NCBI GenBank assembly: GCA_002344055.1
Contig: DDTH01000002.1
Span: 69,724 to 133,723, forward strand
DNA length: 64,000 nt
Direction of reading: 5' to 3'
Origin: Sphingomonadales bacterium UBA2369
GTDB taxonomy: Bacteria; Pseudomonadota; Alphaproteobacteria; Sphingomonadales; Sphingomonadaceae
Shown here: positions 33,353 through 42,601 of the stretch, one piece after another
How the letters are laid out: every line of letters starts with the position of its first letter
How positions within the stretch are numbered: the first letter of the stretch is position 1
Notes under the pieces: generated by a model
What the model was told of the DNA's origin: nothing
The model's database searches: none
What the model saw: the letters and a program-made list of their open reading frames with translations, nothing else
Made by a program: the position numbers and the translations under genes

Positions 33353-36063
33353 CAGAAAGCGGTTCCTACGTTGAAAGTGAAGATACGAGTGTCATCGCCT
33401 TCCGCCTTGAGCAGCGGGTAAGCGAGATCGACCCGGAACGGGCCGAAGGGCGAGTTCCAGTTGGCGCCGATGCCCACCGAGACGCGGGGCGTCGGCGTGT
33501 CACCAAAGAAGAATTCACGGAACGGCGCGGTACCGAAGCGGAAAATCTGCGAGCCTTCGGGGCAGGAGTTTCCGCCGATCGGCTGAACCGAAATCGTGCC
33601 GTCCGTCGCCTGGCACTGAAGCCGGGTCAGGTCCGAACCCGGCTCGATGTTCAGCAGGTTCGGTCTCCGCACACCCCAGAGCGCGCCGACGTCCAGGAAG
33701 GCCGACGGCCGGACGCCAAGCTGACTCACGCCCTGACCCAGCGGAAGTTCGAGCTCGAGCCGCGCGAGGTAGTAATAGCGGCCGCCAATCGCTTCGTCGC
33801 GGCGCTGCTGATCATCCTCGACATAGGTGAAGGCACCATTGCTATCGAGCGTCGGCGTTCCGTCCGTACCGATCGCATAGGGGCGACGGACCACGCGCGG
33901 GCCAACGCCGCGAATGTCGAAACCGCGAATCTGCGGGCTGCCCAGCGTGAAGCGGTCGTTGAGCCGGATCGGATCGACCCCCGGAGCGGCATCCTCGAAC
34001 GGAATGATCGCGCCGCCTTCGCCGGTCAGCGAGAGAATGAAGCCGCGGCCGATGCTCCAATATTTGCCCCCGCTGATGCGAGTGCGAAGATAGCGTACAT
34101 TGCCGCCAATGCCGGCAAAGTCCTGGCTCAGCAGGACGCGATGGCCATTCGACGGGCGAATGGTGTTGTTGAGCGTGCTGTAAAGCAGGGTGTAGCCGGC
34201 GGACGACACGGTACGATCGCCGATCGCGTCGCAAAGATAGCGGCCGGCGAGCAGCGGGTCGCAGGCGGGCGGCAGCGGGCCGGTCCCGTCCGGATCGGTG
34301 AAGTACAGATCGGGCGCGAGGTCGAGCTGGCTGAAGGTCAGGCCGTAGCGCAGCGCCAGCTGGAGATTTTCGGTCAGCGGCACGCCCGCGCGGATCTGGC
34401 CGCCGGTGGAGACTTCCTGATAGGTCGTCTGACGGTCGCTGCCGAGGAAGTTGAAGCTGCTGAAGTCGCGGCGGAAGATGTCCACGCCGACCGCGATGTT
34501 GCGATCGAACAGGAAGGGCTCGGTAAAGCCCAGTTCGGCCGAACGCGAATAGCTGGAATAGTTGATCGAGGCGCGCAGCTGCTGGCCGAGGCCGCGGAAA
34601 TTGCGCTGCTGCACCGACAGGTTGACGAGGAAGCGCTCGAGGCTGGAGAAACCCGCAGACAATTGCAGCTCACCGGTCGCGCGCTCTTCGACATCAACGT
34701 TCAGATTGACGCGATCCGGGGCGACTTCCTGCTGCTCGATCTGCAGATTGTCCTGGAAATAGCCGAGGCTCTGGATGCGGTCGCGTGAACGGCGCACCAG
34801 GATGGAGCTGAACGGATCGCCTTCCGCCAGCCGGAATTCGCGGCGGATCACCTTGTCGGCGGTGTTGGTGTTGCCGTTGATGTTGATGCGCTCGATATAC
34901 GTCCGCTGCGCTTCCTGAACGTTGAAGACCACGGACATGGTCTGATTGTCGGGATCGCGGCGGAATTGCGGCTGTACGTCGGCGAAGGCGTAGCCGAACA
35001 GGCCGGCCAGTTCGTTCAGGCGGGTGACCGTATCCTCGACCATCTTGGCATTGTACCAGTCGCCCTCGCGCATCGGCAGCTGGGCCGACAATTGCTCGGA
35101 ACTGAAGTCGCGAATGTTGCTGGTCACCGAGACCGGGCCGAAGCGGTAGCGCGGCCCCTCTTCCACCACATATGTGATGATGAAGTCGCGCCGATCGGGC
35201 GTCAGTTCCGCGACCGCGGAGACCACGCGGAAATCGGCATAACCCTGCGTCAGGTAGAACAGGCGCAACTTGGCCTGATCGAAGGCGAGCCGGTCCGGAT
35301 CGTAGGTGCTGTTGCCGCCCCCGAGCAGCGCGCCGATGATCGGAATGCCCGAACCGGCTTCGGACGTCGCCATTTCCCCGACCAGGCGGCTGTCGGCGAA
35401 GGCCTCGTTGCCGATGATGTTGATTTCGCGAACGCTGGACCGCGGCCCTTCGTCGATTTCGAACACGACATCGACGCGATTCTGGTCGAGCTGGATAATC
35501 TTCGGTTCGACCCGGGCGGCGAAACGGCCCTGACGGCGATAGAGTTCGATGATGCGCGCGACGTCGGCGCGGGCGCGGCTGCGGGTGAAGATCTGGCGCG
35601 CGGCAAGCCGCACTTCCGGGGTGATCTTGTCGTCCTTCAGGCGGCGATTGCCCTCCAGGATGATGCGATTGATGACCGGATTCTCGCGCACCTGGACAAC
35701 CAGGTCGCCGGTCTCGACGCCGGAAATCTGCACGTCGGCGAACAATTCGGTCGCATAGAGTTCGCGCAGCGCCTGATCGACCCGATCGCGGTCGAGCGGC
35801 TCGCCGGCGCGCAAAGTGATGTAGGACAGGACCGTTTCGGCCTCGAGCCGCTGATTGCCCGTCACGGTGATGACGCGCACGATCTGCGGGGCGGGGGTCG
35901 GCGGCACGGCCTGCGCGAGCGGCACGGTCGGGACGGTCTGGGCCGGAGCCGGCGCCGTCTGCGTCTGCGCCGCCGCCGGCATGGCGAAGCCGCCCAACGC
36001 GGTCCCGACGAGCAGGAAGGTGCAGAATTGGCGCTGGCTCGGAAATACTTGCTTCGACGTCAC
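33352..36063 (-). CDS. bamA: Outer membrane assembly factor BamA
   Basis: 903 residues with a GTG start. Signal peptide, then a Pro/Ala linker, then five POTRA domains (about 60-460; VITVTGNQRLEAETVLSYI, INIIGNEAFADSRLVGEM, ININGNTNTADKVIRREF). A 16-strand barrel follows, with RGFDIRGVGPR (the conserved VRGF/Y-type lid motif region) and a final phenylalanine that fits the Bam recognition signature. It folds beta-barrel proteins into the outer membrane. It lies between rseP (85-bp gap) and skp. Confidence 0.96.
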   Translation of the reverse strand: MTSKQVFPSQRQFCTFLLVGTALGGFAMPAAAQTQTAPAPAQTVPTVPLAQAVPPTPAPQIVRVITVTGNQRLEAETVLSYITLRAGEPLDRDRVDQALRELYATELFADVQISGVETGDLVVQVRENPVINRIILEGNRRLKDDKITPEVRLAARQIFTRSRARADVARIIELYRRQGRFAARVEPKIIQLDQNRVDVVFEIDEGPRSSVREINIIGNEAFADSRLVGEMATSEAGSGIPIIGALLGGGNSTYDPDRLAFDQAKLRLFYLTQGYADFRVVSAVAELTPDRRDFIITYVVEEGPRYRFGPVSVTSNIRDFSSEQLSAQLPMREGDWYNAKMVEDTVTRLNELAGLFGYAFADVQPQFRRDPDNQTMSVVFNVQEAQRTYIERININGNTNTADKVIRREFRLAEGDPFSSILVRRSRDRIQSLGYFQDNLQIEQQEVAPDRVNLNVDVEERATGELQLSAGFSSLERFLVNLSVQQRNFRGLGQQLRASINYSSYSRSAELGFTEPFLFDRNIAVGVDIFRRDFSSFNFLGSDRQTTYQEVSTGGQIRAGVPLTENLQLALRYGLTFSQLDLAPDLYFTDPDGTGPLPPACDPLLAGRYLCDAIGDRTVSSAGYTLLYSTLNNTIRPSNGHRVLLSQDFAGIGGNVRYLRTRISGGKYWSIGRGFILSLTGEGGAIIPFEDAAPGVDPIRLNDRFTLGSPQIRGFDIRGVGPRVVRRPYAIGTDGTPTLDSNGAFTYVEDDQQRRDEAIGGRYYYLARLELELPLGQGVSQLGVRPSAFLDVGALWGVRRPNLLNIEPGSDLTRLQCQATDGTISVQPIGGNSCPEGSQIFRFGTAPFREFFFGDTPTPRVSVGIGANWNSPFGPFRVDLAYPLLKAEGDDTRIFTFNVGTAF

Positions 36064-36148
36064 GTGGAACCCGCCCTTGATCGATACCGCCGGCGGCGTG
36101 CCGGCATGAATTTGGTCGATGCCGCCCTGCCTCAGCAGATGCGAGCGA

Positions 36149-37285
36149 TCAACCGCCTATCCCCCGAAAGAGGCCAAAAGAAGCCAGATCGTTGAAGGTT
36201 ACGAAAATCATCAGTGCCAGGAGCAGGAACAATCCGGTCCGGAACGCCCATTCCTGCGCCTCCGGCTTGATCGGTTTGCGCCTAATCCCCTCGATTGCAT
36301 AGAAAAGCAGGTGTCCGCCGTCGAGCAGCGGAATTGGCAAGAGGTTGATGAAGCCAAGATTAATGGAGATGATGATCACGAACCAGAAGAAGGGGATCCA
36401 GCCCAGGCTGGCCTGCTGACCCGAAACCTCCGCAATCTTCAGCGGCCCGCCCAACTCTTTCACCGAACGTTGGCCGGTGATCACCTGCCCCAGCGCGACG
36501 ACCATCGAGTTGACCGTGTCGAAGGTCGTATCGACCGCGGCCCCCAACAGGCGGTGCGGCGGCAGGAACTCGCGCCCTGCCCCCTGCCCCAGCGCCTGGG
36601 CGCCCGAGATGCCGAGCATCCCGACCCTCGCCTTGTTGCCGAACTCGTCCTCAAGCTCCTGTGAACCGGAAGTCAGCGAAAGGGTCCGGCGCGTTCCGTC
36701 GCGTTCGACCACGACCTCCATCGCCTGGGCGGGCCGCAGCCGGACATAGGATTGCAGATCGACGAAGGTGTCGATCGTGTTGCCGTTGATCTCGACGACG
36801 CGGTCGCCAGGGGTGATGCCGGCGCTGGCCGCGGCGCCACCCGCCTTTACCTCCGCCACCGTGGCGGTGGCGGTTGGATAGCCCATGATCGCGAAGATCG
36901 CCATCAGGCCAACAATCGCGAAGATGAAATTGGTCGCAGGTCCCGCCAGCACGATCAGGAAACGCTGCCAGACCGGCTTGGACTGGAACGTCTGGTTGCG
37001 TTCCTCGGCGGGCAGGTTCAGCCATTCCTCGTTCGGCGTAGAGGCGGGGTTCATGTCCCCGGCGAATTTCACATAGCCGCCCAGCGGCAGCCAGCCGATC
37101 TTCCAGCGCGTGCCGCGCTTATCGGTCCAACCGCCAATCTCGCGGCCGAAGCCGATCGAGAAGGTCTCCGCCTTCACGCCGAACCAGCGGCCGACAAAAT
37201 AGTGGCCGAGTTCGTGAATGAAGATCAGGGGACCCAATGCGGCGAGGAAAGCCAGCACCGTGAACAGGAAATTGGGATTGTTCAA
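36149..37285 (-). CDS. rseP: Site-2 metalloprotease RseP
   Basis: 378 residues from a TTG start whose last bases overlap the dxr stop (TTGA); AGGAAAG is about 10 nt upstream. Zinc motif FIHELGHYF (His24, Glu25, His28), a PDZ domain (about 120-200, GGAAASAGITPGDRVVEINGN) and the second metal ligand LLPIPLLDGGHL. It is an inner-membrane protease that cuts anti-sigma factors and signal-peptide remnants. A far longer upstream frame runs through dxr and is rejected. It sits in the conserved dxr-rseP-bamA order. Confidence 0.94.
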   Translation of the reverse strand: MNNPNFLFTVLAFLAALGPLIFIHELGHYFVGRWFGVKAETFSIGFGREIGGWTDKRGTRWKIGWLPLGGYVKFAGDMNPASTPNEEWLNLPAEERNQTFQSKPVWQRFLIVLAGPATNFIFAIVGLMAIFAIMGYPTATATVAEVKAGGAAASAGITPGDRVVEINGNTIDTFVDLQSYVRLRPAQAMEVVVERDGTRRTLSLTSGSQELEDEFGNKARVGMLGISGAQALGQGAGREFLPPHRLLGAAVDTTFDTVNSMVVALGQVITGQRSVKELGGPLKIAEVSGQQASLGWIPFFWFVIIISINLGFINLLPIPLLDGGHLLFYAIEGIRRKPIKPEAQEWAFRTGLFLLLALMIFVTFNDLASFGLFRGIGG

Positions 37286-38439
37286 AGGCGGTACTTTCCT
37301 GTGACAAGCGCCGCCACCCTGCGCGCCTCGGCATCCACGGCCAGCACATCCCCGATCGTCGCCGGCGCGGGCGGATCGTAGGAAGCCAGCACTTCCCCCA
37401 CGAGGGCGGCTATATCGAGGAAACCGATCTCGCGCGCAAGGAAAGATGCGACCGCGATCTCGTTGGCGGCGCTGAGGATTGCAGGCGCGGCGCCGCCCTT
37501 GCACAGCGCCTCCTGCGCCAGCGGCAGCGCGGGGAACCGCTCCGGGTCCGGCGCCTCGAAATCGAGCCGTCCCAGCGCGACCAGGTCGAGCCGTTCGCAC
37601 GGCGTTGCCATCCGCACCGGCCAGGCGAGCGTGTGGGCGATCGGCACCCGCATGTCGGCCGGGCCGAGCTGGGCCAGGACCGAGCCGTCGCGATACTCGA
37701 CCAGGGCATGCACCGCCGATTGCGGGTGCACGATCGCGCCCAGCTGGTCCGCCTCGACCGGGAACAGATGATAGGCCTCGATCAGTTCCAGGCCCTTGTT
37801 CATGAGCGTCGCCGAATCGACCGAGATCTTCGCGCCCATCGACCAGTTCGGATGCGCCACCGCCTGCTCCGGCGTCGCGGCGCGCATCGCATCGAGGCTC
37901 CACGTACGAAACGGCCCGCCGCTCGCCGTGAGAATGATCCGGCTGACATCCTCCGGCCGCGCGCCGTGGAGACACTGGAAGACGGCGTTATGCTCGGAGT
38001 CGACCGGCAGCAGGGTCGCACCGCTTTCCCGCGCCGCATCGGTCATCAAGTCGCCTGCGGAGACCAGGGATTCCTTGTTGGCGAGCGCGACGACGCCTCC
38101 GCCCTCCAGCGCGCGCATGACCGGTGCGAGGCCCGCGCAGCCGACGATTGCCGCCATGGTCCAGTCAGCCCCCGCCCCGGCCGCCTCGATCACCGCCTCG
38201 CGACCGGCGCTGACGCCAACATTGGTGCCGGCGAGCAGATCCTTCAGCTTCTCATAGCCCGCCGGGTCGCCGATCACGGCCCGCTCCGGGCGAAACTCCC
38301 GCGCCAGTTCGGCCAGACCGTCGGTGTCGCTGTTCGCGGTCAGCGCCACGACCTGATAGGCCTCACGATCGCGCGCGATCAGGTCGAGCGTCGAGCGCCC
38401 GACCGATCCGGTCGCGCCGAGGATGGCAATGCGCCGCAT
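37282..38439 (-). CDS. dxr: 1-deoxy-D-xylulose 5-phosphate reductoisomerase
   Basis: 385 residues. NADPH-binding opening RRIAILGATGSVGRSTLDLI, then LANKESLVSAG, LLPVDSEHNAVFQCL, ILTASGGPFR and the metal/substrate site NWSMGAKISVDSATLMNKGLE (the block around 205-225). It makes 2-C-methylerythritol 4-phosphate, the first committed step to isoprenoids, and so supplies the pathway used by UppS a few genes upstream. It starts 5 nt after cdsA. Confidence 0.97.
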   Translation of the reverse strand: MRRIAILGATGSVGRSTLDLIARDREAYQVVALTANSDTDGLAELAREFRPERAVIGDPAGYEKLKDLLAGTNVGVSAGREAVIEAAGAGADWTMAAIVGCAGLAPVMRALEGGGVVALANKESLVSAGDLMTDAARESGATLLPVDSEHNAVFQCLHGARPEDVSRIILTASGGPFRTWSLDAMRAATPEQAVAHPNWSMGAKISVDSATLMNKGLELIEAYHLFPVEADQLGAIVHPQSAVHALVEYRDGSVLAQLGPADMRVPIAHTLAWPVRMATPCERLDLVALGRLDFEAPDPERFPALPLAQEALCKGGAAPAILSAANEIAVASFLAREIGFLDIAALVGEVLASYDPPAPATIGDVLAVDAEARRVAALVTGKYRL

Positions 38440-38444
38440 ATCGT

Positions 38445-39371
38445 TCAGGCGAACCAGAGTCCGGCCATAAGGTAGAGCAGGGTTGCCAGCGCCACCGCGA
38501 TCAGGCCGTCGCAGCGATCCAGCGCGCCGCCATGCCCGGGCAATATCGTGCCGCTATCCTTCACGCCGCAGCGCCGCTTGACCCAGCTCTCGTAGAGATC
38601 GCCGCCCTGCGCCACGATCGACATCGGCGCGCCGAGCCACAGGAACGCCTGATAGAGCGCGACGGGTTCGCCCGTCTCCGCGTCGATCGCGGCGTCGATG
38701 CCGAAATACCAGGTCACCAGATAGCCAATGCTGCCCGCCGCGACCGCGCCGCCGACAAGGCCGGCCCAGGTCTTGGCGGGGCTGATCTTCGGCGCCAACT
38801 TGGGCCCGCCGATCGCTTTGCCGGCGAAGAAAGCGCCGCTGTCGGTCGACCAGGTGACGAACATCACCCAGAAGACGAGCGCCGTATCGAACCAGCTGAG
38901 CACCAGCAAAGCCAGCGCGGGAATGCCGATATAGACAAAGCCCCAGCCGAGCGTCGGGCGCCGCGAGACAAGCGCGAGCAGCAGCCCTGCGCCCGCCGCT
39001 ATGCCTGCCAGAGTGAGGAACGGCAGAAACGTCTCGAACGAGACGGACAGCATTTCCTCGCCATATTCGAGCGCGACCGTATCGGCGGCGTCGACGGGAT
39101 AGAAATATTCGGTGACGCCGAGCAGCAGCGCGGCCAGCAAGGCGACCCCGGCCCAGATCCACAGCCAGGAGACGCGGTGAATTTCCGCCCATTCCGCCAG
39201 CATCAGACCGGCGCCAACCAGGATCAGCGCCCGGAACGGCCAGCCGCCCCACCAGATGGTGACACAGGCCACTGCGGTCAGGAAGATCGCCATCGCGAAG
39301 CGCGTCGTCAGGTCCGGCAAATGGCCGGGCGTGCCCTGCAGCGGCGGATTGGGCTTCGGAGCCTCGCTCAC
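38445..39371 (-). CDS. cdsA: Phosphatidate cytidylyltransferase
   Basis: 308 residues with seven to eight hydrophobic helices. GTG start overlapping the uppS stop (GTGA). The C-terminal signature SWVKRRCGVKDSGTILPGHGG-LDRCD matches the CdsA pattern, with the Cys in place of the usual small residues before CDG. WSTDSGAFFAGKAIGGPKLAPKISPAKTW is the other conserved block (about 165-193). It makes CDP-diacylglycerol, the precursor of all the phospholipids including the substrate chain leading to psd. Confidence 0.95.
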   Translation of the reverse strand: MSEAPKPNPPLQGTPGHLPDLTTRFAMAIFLTAVACVTIWWGGWPFRALILVGAGLMLAEWAEIHRVSWLWIWAGVALLAALLLGVTEYFYPVDAADTVALEYGEEMLSVSFETFLPFLTLAGIAAGAGLLLALVSRRPTLGWGFVYIGIPALALLVLSWFDTALVFWVMFVTWSTDSGAFFAGKAIGGPKLAPKISPAKTWAGLVGGAVAAGSIGYLVTWYFGIDAAIDAETGEPVALYQAFLWLGAPMSIVAQGGDLYESWVKRRCGVKDSGTILPGHGGALDRCDGLIAVALATLLYLMAGLWFA

Positions 39372-40123
39372 AGGCCACCATAACGGCGTTCGCGCCGCGT
39401 GAATTCGGCGACCGCGCCGTTCAGCGCCGCGCCGTCGAAATCGGGCCAGAGCAGATCGAGGAAGATGATCTCCGCATAAGCTGCCTGCCAGAGCAGGAAG
39501 TTGGACAGGCGATGCTCGCCGGAGGTGCGGACCAGCAGGTCCAGCGGCGGCAGATCATGCGTATCGAGTTCGGTCTCCACCGCCGCCTCGTCGATCGCGG
39601 CGGGATCGAGACTGCCATCCTGTATCCGCTTGCCGAGCCCCTGCATCGCCCGCACCAACTCCCCGCGCGCGCCATAGTTCAGCGCGACAGCGACGGTCAT
39701 GCGGGTGTTGCCGGCGGTCTTGGCCACCGCATTGTCGACCAGCTTGGCCACGTCCGGCGCGAAGGCGCGATGATCGCCCAGCACCTTGATGCGGACGCCC
39801 TCGCGATGGAGATTGTTCAGTTCGTGCTGGATGTAGAAGCGCAATATGCCGGTGAGATCGTTGATCTCCGCCTGCGGCCGCCGCCAATTCTCAGAGGAAA
39901 AAGCGTAGAGGGTGAGGCATTCGATGCCCATTTCGCCCGCCGCCCGCACCGCGCGGCGCGCCGCTTCGGCACCCTGCTTGTGCCCTGCCGTGCGCGGCAG
40001 GCCACGAGCCTTCGCCCAACGGCCATTGCCGTCCATGATGATCGCCAGATGGCGCGGCACATTGAGCGCGCCGGGCTCGGCGAGGTCTGACCCTGCGAGG
40101 GAAGCTGGCGCCGCGCCGGCCAT
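39368..40123 (-). CDS. uppS: Undecaprenyl pyrophosphate synthase
   Basis: 251 residues. The ATG overlapping the frr stop (TGATG) was preferred to the GTG one codon earlier. Family blocks AIIMDGNGRWAKARGLPRT-GH, YAFSSENW, ALNYGAR and DLLVRTSGEHRLSNFLLWQAAY are present. The aspartate of MDGNGRW binds magnesium. It makes the C55 lipid carrier for peptidoglycan and surface glycans. Confidence 0.96.
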   Translation of the reverse strand: MAGAAPASLAGSDLAEPGALNVPRHLAIIMDGNGRWAKARGLPRTAGHKQGAEAARRAVRAAGEMGIECLTLYAFSSENWRRPQAEINDLTGILRFYIQHELNNLHREGVRIKVLGDHRAFAPDVAKLVDNAVAKTAGNTRMTVAVALNYGARGELVRAMQGLGKRIQDGSLDPAAIDEAAVETELDTHDLPPLDLLVRTSGEHRLSNFLLWQAAYAEIIFLDLLWPDFDGAALNGAVAEFTRRERRYGGL

Positions 40124-40680
40124 CACTTCTGGAGGATTTCCTTTTCCTTCGCCGCGACCACGACGTCGATTTCCTTGACCGTGTCGTCGGTCAACTTCTG
40201 CACCTCGGCGTCGAGGCGCTTATGCTCGTCCTCGGCGATTTCCTTCTTCTTCTCGTCGGTCTTCAGCGCGTCCATGGCGTCGCGGCGGACGTTGCGGACG
40301 GCGATCTTGCCCTTTTCGGCATATTGGCTGGCGAGCTTGGCGAGTTCCTTGCGGCGCTCCTCGGTCAGGTCCGGAATCGGCAGACGGATATTCTGCCCAT
40401 CGACGATCGGATTGATGCCCAGGCCCGCGGCGCGGATCGCCTTCTCGACCGGGGTCACGTTGGAGCGGTCCCACACCTGCACCGCGATCATGCGCGGCTC
40501 CGGCACGGACACGGTCGCGACCTGATTGAGCGGCATGTTCGCGCCATAGACCTCGACCTGGATCGGATCGAGCAGAGCGGTGGAGGCGCGGCCGGTGCGC
40601 AGCCCCTGCAGATCGTGCTTCAGCGCCTCGACGGCGCCGTGCATGCGGCGCTGGACATCCGCCTTGTCATAAGCCGGCAT
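40123..40680 (-). CDS. frr: Ribosome recycling factor
   Basis: 185 residues. ATG at 40680 overlaps the pyrH stop; a TTG one codon earlier is the alternative. LKTGRAS-type LRTGRASTALLDPIQVEVYG, DRSNVTPVEKAIRAAGLGINP, RLPIPDLTEERRKEL and AVRNVRRDAMD are all family blocks. With EF-G it splits post-termination ribosomes. Part of the rpsB-tsf-pyrH-frr core order. Confidence 0.97.
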   Translation of the reverse strand: MPAYDKADVQRRMHGAVEALKHDLQGLRTGRASTALLDPIQVEVYGANMPLNQVATVSVPEPRMIAVQVWDRSNVTPVEKAIRAAGLGINPIVDGQNIRLPIPDLTEERRKELAKLASQYAEKGKIAVRNVRRDAMDALKTDEKKKEIAEDEHKRLDAEVQKLTDDTVKEIDVVVAAKEKEILQK

Positions 40681-41405
40681 CAATTCTCTCCTTCATTTCC
40701 CACGATCGTCGCGATGCTTTCTCCGGCAAGCACGCGGGCAAGATTGCCGCGCTCGCGGATATTGAAGACGACGATCGGGATGTTGTTGTCGCGGCAAAGG
40801 GCGACGGCGCTGGCGTCCATGACCTTAAGATCATCCGCCAGGACCTGCCCGTAAGTGACTTTGTTGAAACGCTTTGCGTCCGCCACCTTCTTGGGATCGG
40901 CATTGTAGACGCCGTCGACGCTGGTGCCCTTGAGCAGCGCATCGCACTTCATCTCGGCGGCGCGCAGGGCGGCGCCGGAATCGGTGGTGAAATAAGGTGC
41001 GCCGACACCGGCCGCGAAGATGACGACCCGGCCCTTCTCGAGATGCCGCTCGGCGCGGCGCCGGATCACCGGCTCGCAGACCTTGTCCATCTCCAGCGCC
41101 GATTGCACGCGGGTCTGGACGCCGAGCTGTTCGAGCGCATTCTGCATGGCGAGCGCGTTCATGACCGTCGCCAGCATGCCCATATAGTCGGCCTGGGCGC
41201 GGTCCATGCCGCGCGCCGCGCCGGCCATGCCGCGGAAGATGTTGCCGCCGCCGATGACCAGGCACAGCTCATGCCCCGCATCCTTTACCGCCTTCACCTC
41301 CGCGGCGAGGCTGGCGACAGTATCCGGGTCGATATTGACCTGGCCGTCACCCATCAGCGCCTCGCCCGACAGCTTCAGCAGGATACGATTGAAGCGTGCG
41401 CGCAT
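40680..41405 (-). CDS. pyrH: UMP kinase
   Basis: 241 residues from MRARFNRILLKLSGEALMG, with AGGAAG just upstream deciding the start over a longer frame. Amino-acid-kinase fold: LCLVIGGGNIFRG, ADYMGMLATVMNALA, VIFAAGVGAPYFTTDSGAALRA and DGVYNADPKK. It makes UDP from UMP and is normally a hexamer controlled by GTP and UTP. A terminator lies between tsf and this gene, so it probably has its own start or depends on readthrough. Confidence 0.96.
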   Translation of the reverse strand: MRARFNRILLKLSGEALMGDGQVNIDPDTVASLAAEVKAVKDAGHELCLVIGGGNIFRGMAGAARGMDRAQADYMGMLATVMNALAMQNALEQLGVQTRVQSALEMDKVCEPVIRRRAERHLEKGRVVIFAAGVGAPYFTTDSGAALRAAEMKCDALLKGTSVDGVYNADPKKVADAKRFNKVTYGQVLADDLKVMDASAVALCRDNNIPIVVFNIRERGNLARVLAGESIATIVGNEGEN

Positions 41406-41471
41406 GGACTTCCTGGGTGTAGATCGGATTGGATGTGGCGCGACCCTAATCGGCGGGCCGCATGGTGCCAA

Positions 41472-41517
41472 GAAAAAGCTCCCCTCCGGCGGGCCGGAAG
41501 GGAGCTTAATCTCACAT
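41472..41517 (-). terminator. Rho-independent terminator after tsf
   Basis: On the minus strand a stem AAGCTCCC.TCCGG / CCGG.GGGAGCTT (one internal mismatch, about 13 paired bases, loop CCCG) runs into TTTTTCTT. It starts 12 nt past the tsf stop. It is the clearest intrinsic terminator in the window and separates rpsB-tsf from pyrH. Confidence 0.85.
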
Positions 41518-41528
41518 TCGCGAAAGGC

Positions 41529-42452
41529 TCAGGCCGCGGCAGCCGCGGCGACCTCGGCCGCGAAGTCGCTTTCCTGACGTTCGATGCCTTCGCCCAGCTG
41601 GAAGCGGACATAGGCGGCGAGCGTGACCGGGCTACCCAGTTCCTTGCCCTTGGCGGCAACCACGTCGGCGACCGGCGTCTTGTTGTCCATCACGAACAGC
41701 TGGCTAAGCAGGGCATTTTCCTTGCGGAACTTGGCAATACCGCCCTCGACCATCTTGGCGACGATCTCGGCGGGCTTGCCGCTTTCATTCGCCTTTTCGG
41801 TCGCGATCGCGCGCTCGCGCTCGATCATGTCGGCGTCCAGATCCTCGCCGCGCAGCGCCAGCGGATTGGCCGCGGCGATGTGCATCGCGATCTGCTTGCC
41901 CAGCGTCTCCAGTTCGGCGCGGTCGGCTTCGCTCTCGAGCGCGACCAGCACGCCGATCTTGCCGAGCCCCGGGCCGGCGGCATTGTGCACGTAAGGCACG
42001 ACGACGCCATTGCCGACGCTCACGCTCTGCGCGCGGCGGATCGACTGATTCTCGCCGATCGTGGCGATGTTGGCGGTCAGCTTGTCCTGCACGGTGCCGC
42101 CCGACGGATAAGCCGCACCGAGCACGGCATTGACGTCGCCACCCTGCTCCAGCGCGATCGCCGAAACGGCGGTCACGAATTCCTGGAACAATTCGTTCTT
42201 GGCGACGAAATCGGTCTCGCTGTTGACCTCGATCACCGCGCCCTTGGTGCCATCCACGGAGACGCCGATCAGGCCCTCGGCGGCCTGACGGCCGGCCTTC
42301 TTGGCGGCGGCGGCGAGGCCCTTGGTGCGCAGCCAGTCGATCGCCGCTTCCATGTCGCCATTGGTTTCGGTCAGCGCCTTCTTGCAATCCATCATGCCGG
42401 CGCCGGTGCGCTCGCGCAGTTCCTTGACGGTCGCGGCGGTCACTTCAGCCAT
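41529..42452 (-). CDS. tsf: Elongation factor Ts
   Basis: 307 residues. Opening TAATVKELRERTGAGMMDCKKAL and the TDFVAKN motif that contacts EF-Tu are intact. The two core subdomains follow. It exchanges nucleotide on EF-Tu. Lies downstream of rpsB with a 149-bp spacer that carries a REP-like repeat, and is followed by a strong terminator. Confidence 0.97.
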   Translation of the reverse strand: MAEVTAATVKELRERTGAGMMDCKKALTETNGDMEAAIDWLRTKGLAAAAKKAGRQAAEGLIGVSVDGTKGAVIEVNSETDFVAKNELFQEFVTAVSAIALEQGGDVNAVLGAAYPSGGTVQDKLTANIATIGENQSIRRAQSVSVGNGVVVPYVHNAAGPGLGKIGVLVALESEADRAELETLGKQIAMHIAAANPLALRGEDLDADMIERERAIATEKANESGKPAEIVAKMVEGGIAKFRKENALLSQLFVMDNKTPVADVVAAKGKELGSPVTLAAYVRFQLGEGIERQESDFAAEVAAAAAA

Positions 42453-42485
42453 GTCTGTGTCCTTTCAAACAGTCACCGCCCTCCC

Positions 42486-42557
42486 TGAGCTTGTCGAAGG
42501 GCTGTCCTTCACTCCGATGGGAGAGAAGGACAGGGCTTCGACAGGCTCAGCCAGGAC
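42486..42557. repeat. REP-like inverted repeat between rpsB and tsf (copy 1)
   Basis: Arms CTGAGCTTGTCGAAGG... and ...CCTTCGACAGGCTCAG-type (26 nt, three mismatches) enclose about 14 nt. The core GAGCTTGTCGAAGG recurs at 48597-48678. Such palindromes are scattered in intergenic regions of sphingomonad genomes. Confidence 0.75.
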
Positions 42558-42601
42558 GGGTTGGGGGATGCCCCCGATATAGGGGCCGTAGCCCCGAATT
42601 G

